Origin: Aptenodytes patagonicus
Taxonomy: Eukaryota > Chordata > Aves > Sphenisciformes > Spheniscidae
Assembly (NCBI RefSeq): GCF_965638725.1
Contig: NC_134982.1
Coordinates: 81,854,155 to 81,918,154 of the forward strand
Reading direction: 5' to 3'
DNA length: 64,000 nt
The position numbers and the translations under genes were made by a program. Shown in pieces: positions 18,143-64,000 of this stretch (within the stretch, counting starts at the first letter, position 1; every line of letters begins with the position of its first letter). The notes beneath the pieces were generated by a model. That model was not told the origin of the DNA. It did not search any database and saw only the letters and a list, made by a program, of their open reading frames with translations.

Positions 18143-18481
18143 ATGACCAGGCGGGCTCGCCGGAGCGGCGCCGCCGGCGAAAGGGCGCTGGATGCGACCC
18201 CCTGGGAGGAGATGGTGAGCGGCCCCGGGGGGCGGGAGGGCCGCTCAGGCCCTCTTTCCCTGAAGAAGGAGCAGGAGAAGAGGAGGAGGAAGAAGAACAA
18301 GAAGAAGAAGGACTACCCGAACGAAGACGTCAACGGGTTTGCGGCGTACCTGAAGAGGGGCGGCGGGGCGCCTGAAGCGGACAGCGCCGAGTTGGAGAGG
18401 GAGGTAGCCATAGCCGTGAAGAAGGACAGGCGGCGGGAGGATAGGAGGCTGAAGAGGCAAGAAATGAAGAAAAATGCCATG
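18143..18481 (+). CDS. ZCCHC9: ZCCHC9 first coding exon
   Basis: 113 codons, phase 0 at the GTGAGT donor. It holds the whole lysine/arginine-rich N-terminal part and ends with KKNAM, directly before the first zinc knuckle. It is about 16 codons shorter than the human counterpart, and GC-rich like the surrounding island. Confidence 0.93.
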
Positions 18482-21400
18482 GTGAGTTTTGCCTTGAGTC
18501 GTGGGTGTTTGCCTGTCCGCGGCAGCTTGTTAAAAACTTAGGAAAAGCTGTGCATGGAAAACGCAGACTCCTTATTCCCTGCTGATCCTGCCAGGAGGTG
18601 GTTCAGTGAGGAGGGCGAGTGCCTTACCTGCTAGAAGCATAGCACATGCTAAGTGACATTTCAAGTTGTGAAACTTGAAACATGAAGTTTCATGAAACAT
18701 GAAGTGAACTTAAGTATCTCAACTTTGAGACAAACGATGAACTTCAGCTTAAGTCTTAGCCTTTAGCGTGGCTCTTCTGGTTGGAAGACTGTTCTTGCTA
18801 CCCTTTGATGAATTCCCAGCCCTTCTTGTCTCCTGGGCGAAACTACTCCAGTGCATCTCTATATGTAATTCGTCACCACGGTATTCCTGCTGTTTTGGGG
18901 CCTCTTTCTGCAGTGTCTTCTGCTTGAGAATTGGAGCGAGATCTCCAGCAGACTCTAATGAGGCTGTCTAAAAGCAGTTATCTCAGCACAAACTTATGCA
19001 TTCAGCGTAAACTTATGCTGAATGTGATCTAGAAACATAGTAAAGAGAGCCTACTACTAATTCATTTGAGATATCTAAGTTCTTCATGCATAAATTATCG
19101 GGCTGGTGCAACATTGCTTATATTTACCTAAGCACTTACTGCAGTACTACTTGAAGAGCTTGGAGAGCTGTGCTGTGGTCAAAATCAACTGTCATCGTTC
19201 ATCCAGGGCACTCAGTTGTCAATGAGTGAGTACCCCATACGGTGTGTTGTTGGTAAAAGGAGAAAAGTACCCATAGTAATACAGTTTAATGGCATAGAGC
19301 ACTGACAGTTATTTTGTGACAGGGTACGATGTCTCTTTTGTCTAGCTGTCTTTCCCTCAGGAGAAAATCCCTTGATATGTTTGCCTTCTAAAAAGCCTGA
19401 AGGCCTTACTAGGCTGGGATTTTCAGGTCTTTGAGTGCCATTCACAGCATCTTGTCTTTTTATGTTAAGTAACCTCCAATCTCAACACTAGAGATAGGTA
19501 TCTGATAGTACCCTCAAGGTTTCAGCCAAGAGAAGTAGTGGTCTAGTAGAAGTCTACTGGCTATAGGTGATAATAATAGGAGTAAGTGAATCCTTTAGTA
19601 ATGCCACCTGTAAGTGCTGTGGTTTGCTATGTGAACTGTGTCTATGAAAATGCATATAACTTAATTTTTATTTTCAAAGGTATGTTTCCACTGTAGAGAA
19701 CCTGGCCATGGTGTTGCTGATTGTCCTGCAGTACTTGAAAGTCAAGATATGGGTACAGGAATCTGTTACCGGTGCGGATCCACAGAACATGACATCAGCA
19801 AATGCAAAGCAAAAGTAGATCCAGGTGTTGGTATGTCTCAGAAATTTGCATTTTTCGAGGTGCTTTGGTCTAAGTCTTCTGGCTACTGAAATACAAGCTT
19901 TGTGTTTTAGTAATTTTAGTGTTCTGAGGAAATAGGGTAATATGTTTAAAGGAATACAATATTATAACAACGAACCTAACAGTGTAAGAGACAGTATAGT
20001 ATTTATAGTATAATAGTGTAGTAAAATATTGTCATTATAGTGTGTTCACGGTTGTCTGTGGCTTTACAAAGGTTTTTAACGTGGCTCATAAACTGTATGG
20101 GATTTTGCAGGGGCATTTCCATACGCAAAATGTTTCATCTGTGGTGAGATGGGGCATCTATCAAGGTCATGTCCAGATAATCCCAAAGGATTGTATGCTG
20201 AAGGTGAGTGTAGCAATTTACTAAAACCAAAGCATTTTTCATAGTTTCCTGACGCAGAACAAAGTAGCACTGTAAGTGAATGAGGATCTGGATCTGACTA
20301 AAACGGATTTCCAAATATCTCTTACTCTTGGTAAAAGCAGATTAATTCTGGGAAATTCAGTGTTAATATTGATTACCTGGGGATTTCTGTTTTAATTGTA
20401 AGCTTAGTGTTAATGAGATGAGATGCAAAGTATGAGAACTTGCTTGTGCTTGCAATTTCAAGAGGCGCACAAAGAAACAAAATCGTAATAGGCTGTATGT
20501 ATGTAGTCAGTGTGTATTTAAATGTACATGTACTGAAGTATGTGGTAAAAATACACTCGTACTATAACTTAAGACTTTGGGAGGTGTTCATGCAAAACAA
20601 GGGCTCTCGCTAGAAAGAGGACATCTTCAGTTTAAGTGACTCTAATGAGAAATGTGATCTAAGCTTGAAGATTTCACTCAGATTCTGCTCTGCCTGGTTT
20701 CTCTGTTGGCACTAACAAATAACATTCTGTCTCCCAGTACAAACCTGAGGTCTTGCCAACTAAAAAGGGGGGGTCCTATAACAGTTAGAAGAAGAATCGC
20801 TTTAGAGGCATTGCAATTCTACTTTCAGTGTTTGGATTATGAGTAGAATTTATATTTAATATCTCAGTACCTGCAGTTGGATTGCCCGTCTCTCAGGAGC
20901 TCCTACTAATTTCAAAAATTCCTTTGAATAATTGTATTTCGGAGAATTTAGCTTGTTTCTCAAAAAGAGAGCTTCAGACAAATCAGAAATACTCAGTGTG
21001 TGGTGACTGGAATTTGTAGTATGTGATGCTTTACAGAGCAACGCGAGTACAAACAGCCCTGTCTGTCCGTCAGAGACAGGGAGGCAGAGGAAGCTGTGTT
21101 TGCAGGCTTCTAAAGCTGGCTGCGTACCTGCTCCACAATGTTACATTATTGTGCCTAGGAGTGCAGACCACTCCATAGGAACGTTTCCTTATCTTATTTA
21201 CAGGTTGTTGCTACAGAAAACTAGAACAAGATTTTTCAATATACATACAAGAGCAAAACAGTGTAGGGGGGTTGTTTTGTGTTTGGAGTTTTTTGGTGTT
21301 TTTTTTTTTTTTTCCCCCAGATGAGTAACAACTTTCTCTTTTAACAGGTGGTAGCTGCAGACTTTGTGGCTCTGTGGAGCACTTCAGAAAAGACTGTCCG

Positions 21401-23666
21401 GAAAAACAGAACTCAGGTGAGATGCAGGGGGAGCGTACAGAGTGGAGTTTCAGGAAAAAAGGGTTTGAGAAGAGAACTTGCAAATAGCAAAGGTGACATT
21501 CCTTTGGGAATGAGTGCTTATATTAAGGGGTATGTGGAGGAGGCATTAAGTTGCAATGCAAAACTTGAACTTTCTGTTAAAAAAAAAAATCTAGCTTGTG
21601 GGTTTCTGAAGATAATATGATGAGCTGATGTGTATTTGTTAGCCAGTATTTATGCTGCTGTTCACAACTTTAGCAGCAGTATAGCAAAAATGGTTTCTTC
21701 TTTTGATGATTTGTGTGTGAAGTGGTGGAACTGAATATAATGTCAGTTGCAGGGTGGTGGGACTGGCAGCTTGTAAAAGCTGAGTGTGCAGGCAAGTGTT
21801 CAAGTCATTCAAGACAGGAGGGAAAGAGGAGACAGGAGATCTGTCCAGCTAGATTCACCAGCTAATAAGGTGCTTACATGTTCTTCAGTTTTCTGTGTGG
21901 CTGGGAGAATGACATTATATAAAAAAAAAACTGTGCTAAGGAAGGCAAAAGCATCAAACAAGGGTTTGAAGAATGAGGCTGTCACTGAAGCAGTGAAACT
22001 TTTGTTCATTTTTCTACTTCGTTTGTATGGCTTATAGAACTTTTGGGTTAATGATATGCCATAAACTTTTGTGGAATTTATGTAAGAAATATTTATGGAG
22101 GCAATAGAGTCCTATACTTTAGCCGTTTTCTGTATCTGATCCTATATATATGATATTGTTGCATCCGAGACCATATGTAACCTTCTAGATGTATGCTGCT
22201 TTGCTAGTTTAGAACAAGTGAGATTGAGCCTTAACTGGTCTGACAGAAGTTTCTGATATGAAAAGACTCTTTAAAATTTCCCCAAACACATCAGCTGTAG
22301 CAGCTTGCTGGGCAGTGCCCACTCAGATGACTGCTGAGTTGAAAGCCTGTAACGTAGCCTTTGTTGGATTTCTGCAGGCCACGTTTACAGCAAACTACCT
22401 CTGTGTGGTTTACACTTTGTTTTACATCAAAAACCTGTGCAGACACGGTAGGAGAAAAGAAGCGTTCTCAGGGAACGGCACTGCTCAAAGCTGGGCCAGC
22501 TGTTACCAGGAAATGGCAGTCTTCAGTTGTTAGTGCCGTCCAATGCAAGCCTTTCTGCTCTCTGGCAGTAGGGCTCTAAATTGCACGTGAAGCAGAACTG
22601 GAGGTTTTTGCTACCTTTTCTGGAGAAGTTTTATGTCCATAATGAAGACTGACAGCTGCTGTTTAATTTCCCAAGGGACATCTTAGTCTTTACGCTGATG
22701 TTTCAAAACTAGTATTGCTGGTTAAAAATCATTGAATTAGTTGGAACTGTGACACCATTGGTAAGAATTGTAATATTCTTTTAAATGAGTTGGCATCATG
22801 CAAAGTACTTTTAGACTACAGGAAGATAGCTGATGGCTGGCAAAGAAGTTTAGGCACTACAGCTTATAATTTTTTCACGTGGAGTTATTTGGCCTGCTTT
22901 AATATACAGAAGTTAATCCAAGTAAACACTGATTTATCCGTGTGATATTCTTGGTATGATTTGATTTGTTGCTTTCAAAAGTAGATTGTTATTCAGAAAA
23001 GAAGTGTCAGTTGGTTAACAGTGTTTCCTCTAGGAAAGGGGTGTGAATTGGTCCAAACAGCATTTAAACAGCAGAAGGATGATGTTGATTATATGCAGGG
23101 ATGTGAGCTGAGAAATATAAATTCTGCTCTGTTGTGCCTCCTCAGGTTTAGTTTTTTCATCTGTATAATAGAGAAGGTCTTTCCTTTATATCCAGAGATG
23201 CTTGACATATTCTGAAATCTTCATCGTAAGAGTTATTTGGACTTAGGTGAGAGCTAATGTATCGTCTGCATACTCTTTGAATTTTCTTTGGACAGTCAAA
23301 TAGGAAAAAAGATGTCGTAATGATTTCTGAACCTTGACAATCTGCGTGGGGGAAGAAGGGGAGTTTACAAAACACAATTTAAAAAAAAAAAAGTTGTGTA
23401 AAGAGAGTTGGCTACAGAGCTAGAGCTGAACTGATAGATCTTTGGTGAATCAATGGCAGGCCTTTGCACGCCAAATCCTCCTCAAATGTGAAAGTTTGGT
23501 ATAATGGTAATGCTTAGCCTTTCCATGATCTCTTGTCTCTCACTCTACAGATCAGGTTACAGTTGGGCGATGGGCCATTGGGATGAGCGCAGATTATGAA
23601 GAAATTACAGAAACACCAAAGCTGCAAAACCCAAAAGCAAAAGTACCCAAAGTTGTTACTTTTTGA
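18143..23666 (+). CDS. ZCCHC9: ZCCHC9, CCHC zinc-knuckle RNA-binding protein
   Basis: Five coding exons (18143-18481, 19680-19830, 20111-20203, 21348-21416, 23551-23666) give 255 codons, against 271 in human. The order is: an N-terminal segment with the conserved PWEEM (residues 20-24); a basic lysine/arginine block (41-57, likely nuclear/nucleolar targeting); NEDVNGF (60-66); another basic stretch; then four C-x2-C-x4-H-x4-C knuckles starting at C115, C142, C171 and C198; then VGRWAxGMSADYEE and the tail KVPKVVTF. All zinc ligands are present. The human protein is known as nuclear/nucleolar and RNA-binding; its exact role is poorly defined. The ATG has a good GCCGCCATG context. An internal GTGAGC at 18215, just after the PWEEM codons, could act as an alternative donor. 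Confidence 0.95.
19680..19830 (+). CDS. ZCCHC9: ZCCHC9 coding exon: knuckles 1 and 2
   Basis: 151 bases, phase 0 in and phase 1 out, acceptor TTTCAAAG and donor GTATGT. It encodes CFHCREPGHGVADC and CYRCGSTEHDISKC, both complete CCHC knuckles. Confidence 0.95.
20111..20203 (+). CDS. ZCCHC9: ZCCHC9 coding exon: knuckle 3
   Basis: 93 bases, phase 1 at both ends, acceptor TTTTGCAG and donor GTGAGT. It encodes CFICGEMGHLSRSC and the following PDNPKGLYAE. Confidence 0.95.
21348..21416 (+). CDS. ZCCHC9: ZCCHC9 coding exon: knuckle 4
   Basis: 69 bases, phase 1 at both ends, acceptor TTAACAG and donor GTGAGA. It encodes CRLCGSVEHFRKDC and PEKQNS. Confidence 0.95.
21417..23550. other. ZCCHC9: ZCCHC9 last intron
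   Basis: A 2.1 kb AT-rich intron. It holds a probable MIR 3' tail at 23133-23170 but no coding sequence that I can support. The other ZCCHC9 introns (18482-19679, 19831-20110, 20204-21347) hold nothing recognisable beyond T-runs before acceptors. Confidence 0.7.
23133..23170 (+). repeat. MIR-like SINE 3' tail
   Basis: A CCTCAGGTTTAGTTTTTTCA segment followed by TCTGTATAAT resembles the conserved MIR end (cctcagtttcctcatctgtaaaat). It is a short, diverged fragment recognised by eye. Confidence 0.4.
23551..23666 (+). CDS. ZCCHC9: ZCCHC9 last coding exon
   Basis: Acceptor CTCTACAG. It encodes the conserved VGRWAIGMSADYEE and a lysine-rich tail, with a TGA stop at 23664-23666. Confidence 0.95.
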
Positions 23667-25360
23667 AGGCCTCTTGGCTTTAAACCACAGTTAGCCTGCA
23701 CTGTTTCACTCCAGAGTAGTGACTACACAGAGTGGATTGCTGGTTCCAGAAAATCAAGCAGACTGCTGCTGCTAAACTACTTTTTTTTTTTTTTTTGGTC
23801 CCCCCTCATTTTTCCAGTTTGCCTCCCAGACTCCCCTAGCTTACTGAAAAGCTGGGAACAACAGAAATACAGCAAGTGGGTATTTTATCTTTATATATCT
23901 CTGCCGAAATACAGCATTCCCTCTGATTCACATTCCCTCTCACTGCCAGCTCTCTGAAGAGGGAAATTGGCTTCTTCTCATAACAGGGATCTGGTTGCAG
24001 TAACCAAACAGGGTACGTGCATTTTATCACGGGGGTCTGTGACCATTGGATGTCGGTGGTCAGTATTGTTACCTTGAGTGCTGCTTTTACTTATCAATCA
24101 GAGATGAACACAATCGTGCTGGTTGTCCTATTTCTGCATCGCTCTGAAAGGCATTGTAGGTATTTTCTAAAGACTTTTGTTGGGTTCTGGTTTGGTTTTC
24201 CCTTCCGCGTTTAGAAAGAATGATTTCTTGCTCTATGTGCAAGCTTGAGCAGTCGTATAGTGAAGTTATCAGGTAAACCCTACAGCCTGTAGAGCCTGGG
24301 GTCCAGTTACCGCTGCTCAGCTAAATATGTACACGCATTAACCCGATTGTTTATGCATGTTGGATTGTTTGAGTATTTGTTCACTGACAGAAACAGAACC
24401 ATGCCCTTCCTCTGATACCCATGATGAAATACACCTGAAAAGAGTTGGGGAGCAAGTGAGCAGCTTGCTTAGTTTCTGTTTTTTTCAAGGAAAGTGCTCT
24501 TCAGTGCACAATCATCTTCAGTGTTTCTGTCCCTTGGTGAGTTGGGAGTAAACTTTGCTTTGTATTACACATGCCTGCTTAATGGCAGATTTATTTATTT
24601 TTCAATGGAGACTGCAGCCTGAAAAACAGCAGCCTTAGAAACTGATACATATTAAAAAAAGTTACAAAACCAACTGAAAATGGAGTTCCTGCAACAGCTC
24701 TCCGAAAGCTGTAGTAATTCAGCCTACGCAGCCAGTGGTGGTAGGCTTTCACTTGCATCTGACCATCTCACCTAAGACGGACAAGGAAGCATGATGTTAC
24801 TGCGGAAGCGCACCTCGAGCTCATCTCGCACGCGGTGCTTCGTTCTGAACCGGCCTCTTGACGCAGTTCTGGGCAGCGTGGGCAGGTGCCGTGCGGGGCC
24901 TCTGGGCAGCACTCTGCTGTGCTGTGTAGGCAGGCACCTGCGGCATCGGGCTTCTCTGTCCTCTACTGCAGCTGTGGTTGCCATCGGACAAGTACAGTAC
25001 TTCCGTGTCCCAAAAATCTTAAATGTGCCTTCTGAAAACTTCAGCTAGCGTTACATAATGATAAGCAACAGTCCTTGAGGGGAAGCGACACAGTAACGCT
25101 ATTGCTTCTAAAGAATTAATTTACCTTTGAATAAATGTGTCCTAACAATTCATACATTGCCTTGGTACACACCAAGGAACAAGAAGGAACACCAGATAGC
25201 AAACTTGAGCTCAGGACTGGGTTTTGAGGTGTGTAGGACCAGCTGCTGAAACTATGAGTTTGGAACATACTTTTCTTACAGCAGAAAATAAATACAGGAC
25301 TCTTAATTGCATGGATATATTTTATGTTTGTACGTGTTAATTATTTTTAATAAAACACTG
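23667..25360 (+). other. ZCCHC9: ZCCHC9 3' UTR region with several poly(A) signals
   Basis: Candidate signals on the + strand are ATTAAA at 24651-24656, and AATAAA at 25130-25135, 25287-25292 and 25349-25354. The multiple hexamers suggest alternative 3' ends of about 1.0 and 1.5-1.7 kb. A 16-base T run lies at 23781-23796. Which sites are used cannot be told from sequence. Confidence 0.5.
24790..24970. other. CpG-rich patch with nested inverted repeats
   Basis: About 180 bases with well over ten CpGs inside otherwise AT-rich ZCCHC9 3' sequence. GCAGGTGCC (24882-24890) is exactly complementary to GGCACCTGC (24933-24941), and CAGCAC/GTGCTG pair inside the loop. Function unknown. Confidence 0.5.
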
Positions 25361-28242
25361 CTAAAGAATACAATAGTTAGACCTCTTATTTTAGGTTACG
25401 TGGTTCTGCTCTAGATATAAAGGCACATAAGTTGGCTAAGATAGGGCATGTGTATTCAGTTTATAATAATCAGAGCACACACTTAAATGGGGAAGAGGAG
25501 TGGATGTGGATGAAATCGAGGATTAATTGGAGTTTTGATTAACTATTGGATTAAAGCACAAAGCAGTATCACTTTAATGTGGATGTTTCGCAACAGTCAT
25601 TTATCCCAGCTTAAAAAGTGTTTCCCTTTCTATTATGTGAATAAGTATATTGTTTAAAAAGCATCTTCTTAGGTCATTTCCTGTCTTTAAAAACTCCTTG
25701 ATATTGTAACATGTTCCTTTACCCATAGGAACTAGAAGCTGTGCACCTTGGCTTTCCTAGTGGTACCAATACTTCCCGGATAAGGGGTTGGTGTAGACAG
25801 TGTGGTGTGCGAGTTGTGGTTTCCAGAGTGCAGCCTCTCCTCCTGAGGAAATGGCTGCTGCGGGTCTGTGGTTCTAAGCAAGATGTCATCACCCAGTTGG
25901 GCTACTGCGATCTGAGGCAGAAGTATCCCTTTGATAGACAGCTAAGTTACATGGTGCATGATGTGTAAGTTGAAGGAAAAGAAATTTCACTGTTCCCTTC
26001 CCACAGCTGATCACTGTCACTTCTGCTTGGCAAAACAGACTGCTAAAAACAGGATAAGTGAGAGAGAGGACAGCTGCGGCAAAAGAAATCCCGCAAGAAG
26101 CGTGGATGAACCTTTGTTCTCAAAATGGTGGAGCACAAGCAAGGCATGCTGGTATCCAGCTCGCCTGCCTTCTGAGCCCAGCCTTCTCTTCAGTGCAGTG
26201 ATGCAGTCCTCCTTGTAGCACTCCTCTGGAGGTCAGTGAGCCTAACCATCACTGGGTAAGACAACCTTGAGTTTCATACCTGTTGCTTTGATCCATCTTG
26301 CACTATAAAAACACTCGTCAGGCTCCTACACCTGACGATTGCTCTGTTGTCCTCTGAGAAGAAACAATGGACTGACTTAGAAAATCGCAGAGTACGGTCT
26401 CTGTGAGAATTTCAGTATAAAGGCAACAGCTGTTTTCAGGTAATCACACGTGCTTGCATGGGGCTGGAAGCACATACACCTCCCTCTTGTCCTCTGCTTC
26501 AGTGACTGCTGAGGAAAATGAGGCACTGAAGTGCTTGCACTTAACTCTCTAAAACAGCTGCACAGGTTAGCAATCTTCAGTAACTGTTGGGCAAAACTAC
26601 TTGTTAAATGCACCCACTAACCTCCTTTTAGATGATTTCACAAAGGTATGTGTAGTTGAAGAAAGCTATTCAAAAAGCAGCTGTAAAAGGTGCTGCATGT
26701 AAAGATGCATCGTACCCACAAATAAATTTAGAAGTTAGGCAAATAATTAGAGTTTAAGCAAGCAGGGGCTCAGTGGTTTTCATGCTCTGGAGGGGGCTGC
26801 CCTGAGGCTGCTGCCCTCACTCCCTAGACTGAGGTAATGCACCTCACCCATGTGATAAAAATGGCCATCCAAAATCAGGATCTGGTTCTATAGTCTCTCC
26901 TCCAGAACCAAAGGCCAAGAGCTGCTTTATTTTTTTTATTACTAGTGCAAAGGTACCCCTGTGTTGTACGGCATACAGTGGCCAGCCATAGAAGCTAGAC
27001 GTAGAAGACAGCGGCTGGTTTCACTAATGCTTTGGTTCAAGGCTGTACCCAAGCTAAATGAGCCTCGTTGAGAGGCCAGGTGACTCACAGTGCTAGCGTA
27101 CCCAGAGGGCTTCTGGGACTCCAGCTGGTGTCTCTTCTGCTGCACTTGGTAGATGTGCCATATGCAAAATGTGCAGGCATGCTGTAACCTATAAATCACT
27201 GATGAAAGCTTTGATTTGGTTATAGGTTAAATTGAAGATGTATTTACTGAAGTGGGAACCGGACCAGACCCCTAGAGCTCTTGCTCTACCAATTATGAGA
27301 CTACAGTAAGATAAAAGGGCACTGCAACCGTTCAGATGCTTTGATTCTCTTAACACCCCTGCATTCACATTATGATCTAACTGCTGATGATCATGCTCGT
27401 TTTTCTGAACAAGGCTCTTTTGAGCAAAAATAAGAGCAGAAAACAAAGTAGACATGCCACAATAAAACCTGTGAAACCATTCTCCCTTTTCATCTGTGAG
27501 GGAGTGGATCAAAGAGTCTTACTGTTCTGCATTTATTCAACACTAGCAGAATAGAGCTTGCCAGCTGGAGGTCATGGCACTTCCATAGGAGGCCAACAGC
27601 CCCCATCATCACTACAAAGCAGTCTTTCTGGAACAATGTCTGAAGCCATACCAGAGATACTGTAATAAAATTTACCATGGATTTGTAACCTCAGAAACAA
27701 TAATTTATTGGAAGTCACGGGTAAACTACAAGTATTAACAGATAAAATACAAACATTAGCAAACACTGACTGACATAGGGTGCAATCTGTATACAATGGG
27801 TGTGCAAGAACCTGGACAACCAGGTCAGAACACTGGGTAGGCTACTTAGTAGCACCACTTCTCTGCAAATTAGACAGGGTGGTATTTACTGATTTAAAAC
27901 TGGCTGAACGCCATTACATTCAATGTAACATTAAAATAGTGAAATAGTCTCATGAGCTATACTGGGCTAAGTTCTGCCTCCATTTATATAAAATTCATTA
28001 ATGCAATCAAGAGCAGAATCTGTCCTTTAATCTCTTTAAAATTAAAAATTGAATTTAGAGCCTAAGGCCTAATCTTAATTTATAGAAAATGCTTGTACTA
28101 GATATTCTCAGGCTCAAGTGCAATATTGGCTACTTGATCCAAAGTACCTAACCTGTAGAAAAATGATCAACACACATGCAGGAATTTAAACCAGTACTGC
28201 TTGAGAGTCGTTGGAGGGCTCTTCAGAAACCCGTTTTTAACT
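25361..28242. other. Convergent intergenic stretch and ACOT12 3' UTR
   Basis: Lies between the 3' ends of ZCCHC9 (+) and ACOT12 (-). Minus-strand poly(A) candidates for ACOT12 are ATTAAA at 28026-28031, and AATAAA at 27704-27709 and 27532-27537. I see no further gene. A tRNA-like repeat fragment sits near 27.25-27.31 kb. Confidence 0.5.
27248..27312 (-). repeat. Degenerate tRNA-derived SINE-like fragment
   Basis: On the - strand, TAGTCTCATAATTGGTAGAG resembles an A-box/D-arm and CCGGTTCCCAC lies at B-box distance. It does not fold as an intact tRNA (no paired acceptor stem), so a MIR-type SINE remnant is more likely than a tRNA gene. Confidence 0.35.

Positions 28243-64000
<35,758 letters not shown>

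Larger units (their letters stand above)
17400..18250. promoter_or_regulatory. ZCCHC9: CpG island over the ZCCHC9 5' end
   Basis: Very GC-rich, with dense CpG. It spans the leader exon and start codon of ZCCHC9, in contrast to AT-rich flanks. No TATA box is seen upstream of the leader, which is typical of a housekeeping promoter. Long open frames on both strands here are a product of base composition. Confidence 0.85.

Noticed and set aside
17365-18300. 311-codon minus-strand open frame in the ZCCHC9 CpG island, plus overlapping frames on both strands
   Set aside because: Proline/arginine/alanine-rich translation in several frames at once is what CpG islands give by composition. The + strand ZCCHC9 gene explains the locus.
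19099-19125. GGCTGGTGCAAC segment resembling a mariner terminal repeat
   Set aside because: No matching inverted terminal repeat or transposase remnant nearby; the match is too short.
24791-25048. 85-codon open frame in the ZCCHC9 3' UTR as a small gene
   Set aside because: The start lies in the CpG patch and the translation is serine/arginine-rich with no domain. It is better treated as a structural or regulatory patch.
27248-27312. A functional tRNA gene
   Set aside because: A-box-like and weak B-box-like segments exist, but no acceptor stem or proper anticodon arm forms.

Overview
The window is vertebrate nuclear DNA, and almost certainly from a bird. It carries CR1 LINEs of avian type, one with ATTCTRTG-like octamers at its 3' end. 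It also has a solo LTR of a kind common in non-galliform birds, compact introns with GT-AG borders, and two CpG-island promoters. The gene order CKMT2 - ZCCHC9 - ACOT12 matches human 5q14.1. In chicken that block lies on the Z chromosome, so a Z-linked origin is likely but inferred, not seen.

Layout. Positions 1-6560 hold the 3' end of CKMT2 on the + strand: three coding exons for the last 126 residues, including the active-site cysteine, then a poly(A) signal. Positions 6560-17640 are intergenic, with one old 5'-truncated CR1 (about 8400-9310) and a TA/CA microsatellite. Positions 17400-25360 hold ZCCHC9 on the + strand. It has a CpG-island, TATA-less promoter with YY1, ETS and full CRE motifs, a 5' leader exon, five coding exons (255 codons, four CCHC zinc knuckles), and a 3' UTR containing an odd CpG-rich patch. 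Positions 28243-63685 hold a complete ACOT12 on the - strand: 15 coding exons, 548 codons, two HotDog thioesterase domains and a START domain. Its CpG-island promoter lies at the right edge. ZCCHC9 and ACOT12 converge tail to tail.

All 20 introns flanked by coding exons in the window have GT-AG borders and compatible phases, so the three genes look intact. The most conspicuous insertion is a nearly full-length CR1 LINE (38519 to about 42950) in ACOT12 intron 10, in the same orientation as the gene. It has recognisable ORF1 and ORF2, each broken by only a few lesions. A solo LTR (52078-52673) sits in intron 5, antisense to ACOT12. Older SINE- and L3-like fragments are scattered through the introns.

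The genes are not an operon. CKMT2 is mitochondrial energy transfer, ZCCHC9 a nuclear/nucleolar RNA-binding protein, and ACOT12 a cytosolic acetyl-CoA hydrolase. I found no evidence for a wholly new system. The leads most worth checking are a candidate alternative terminal exon in ACOT12 intron 12, an in-frame upstream ATG in the ZCCHC9 leader, a 20-bp perfect palindrome holding a CArG box in ACOT12 intron 1, a CpG-rich hairpin patch in the ZCCHC9 3' region, and the near-complete CR1 with a changed endonuclease motif.
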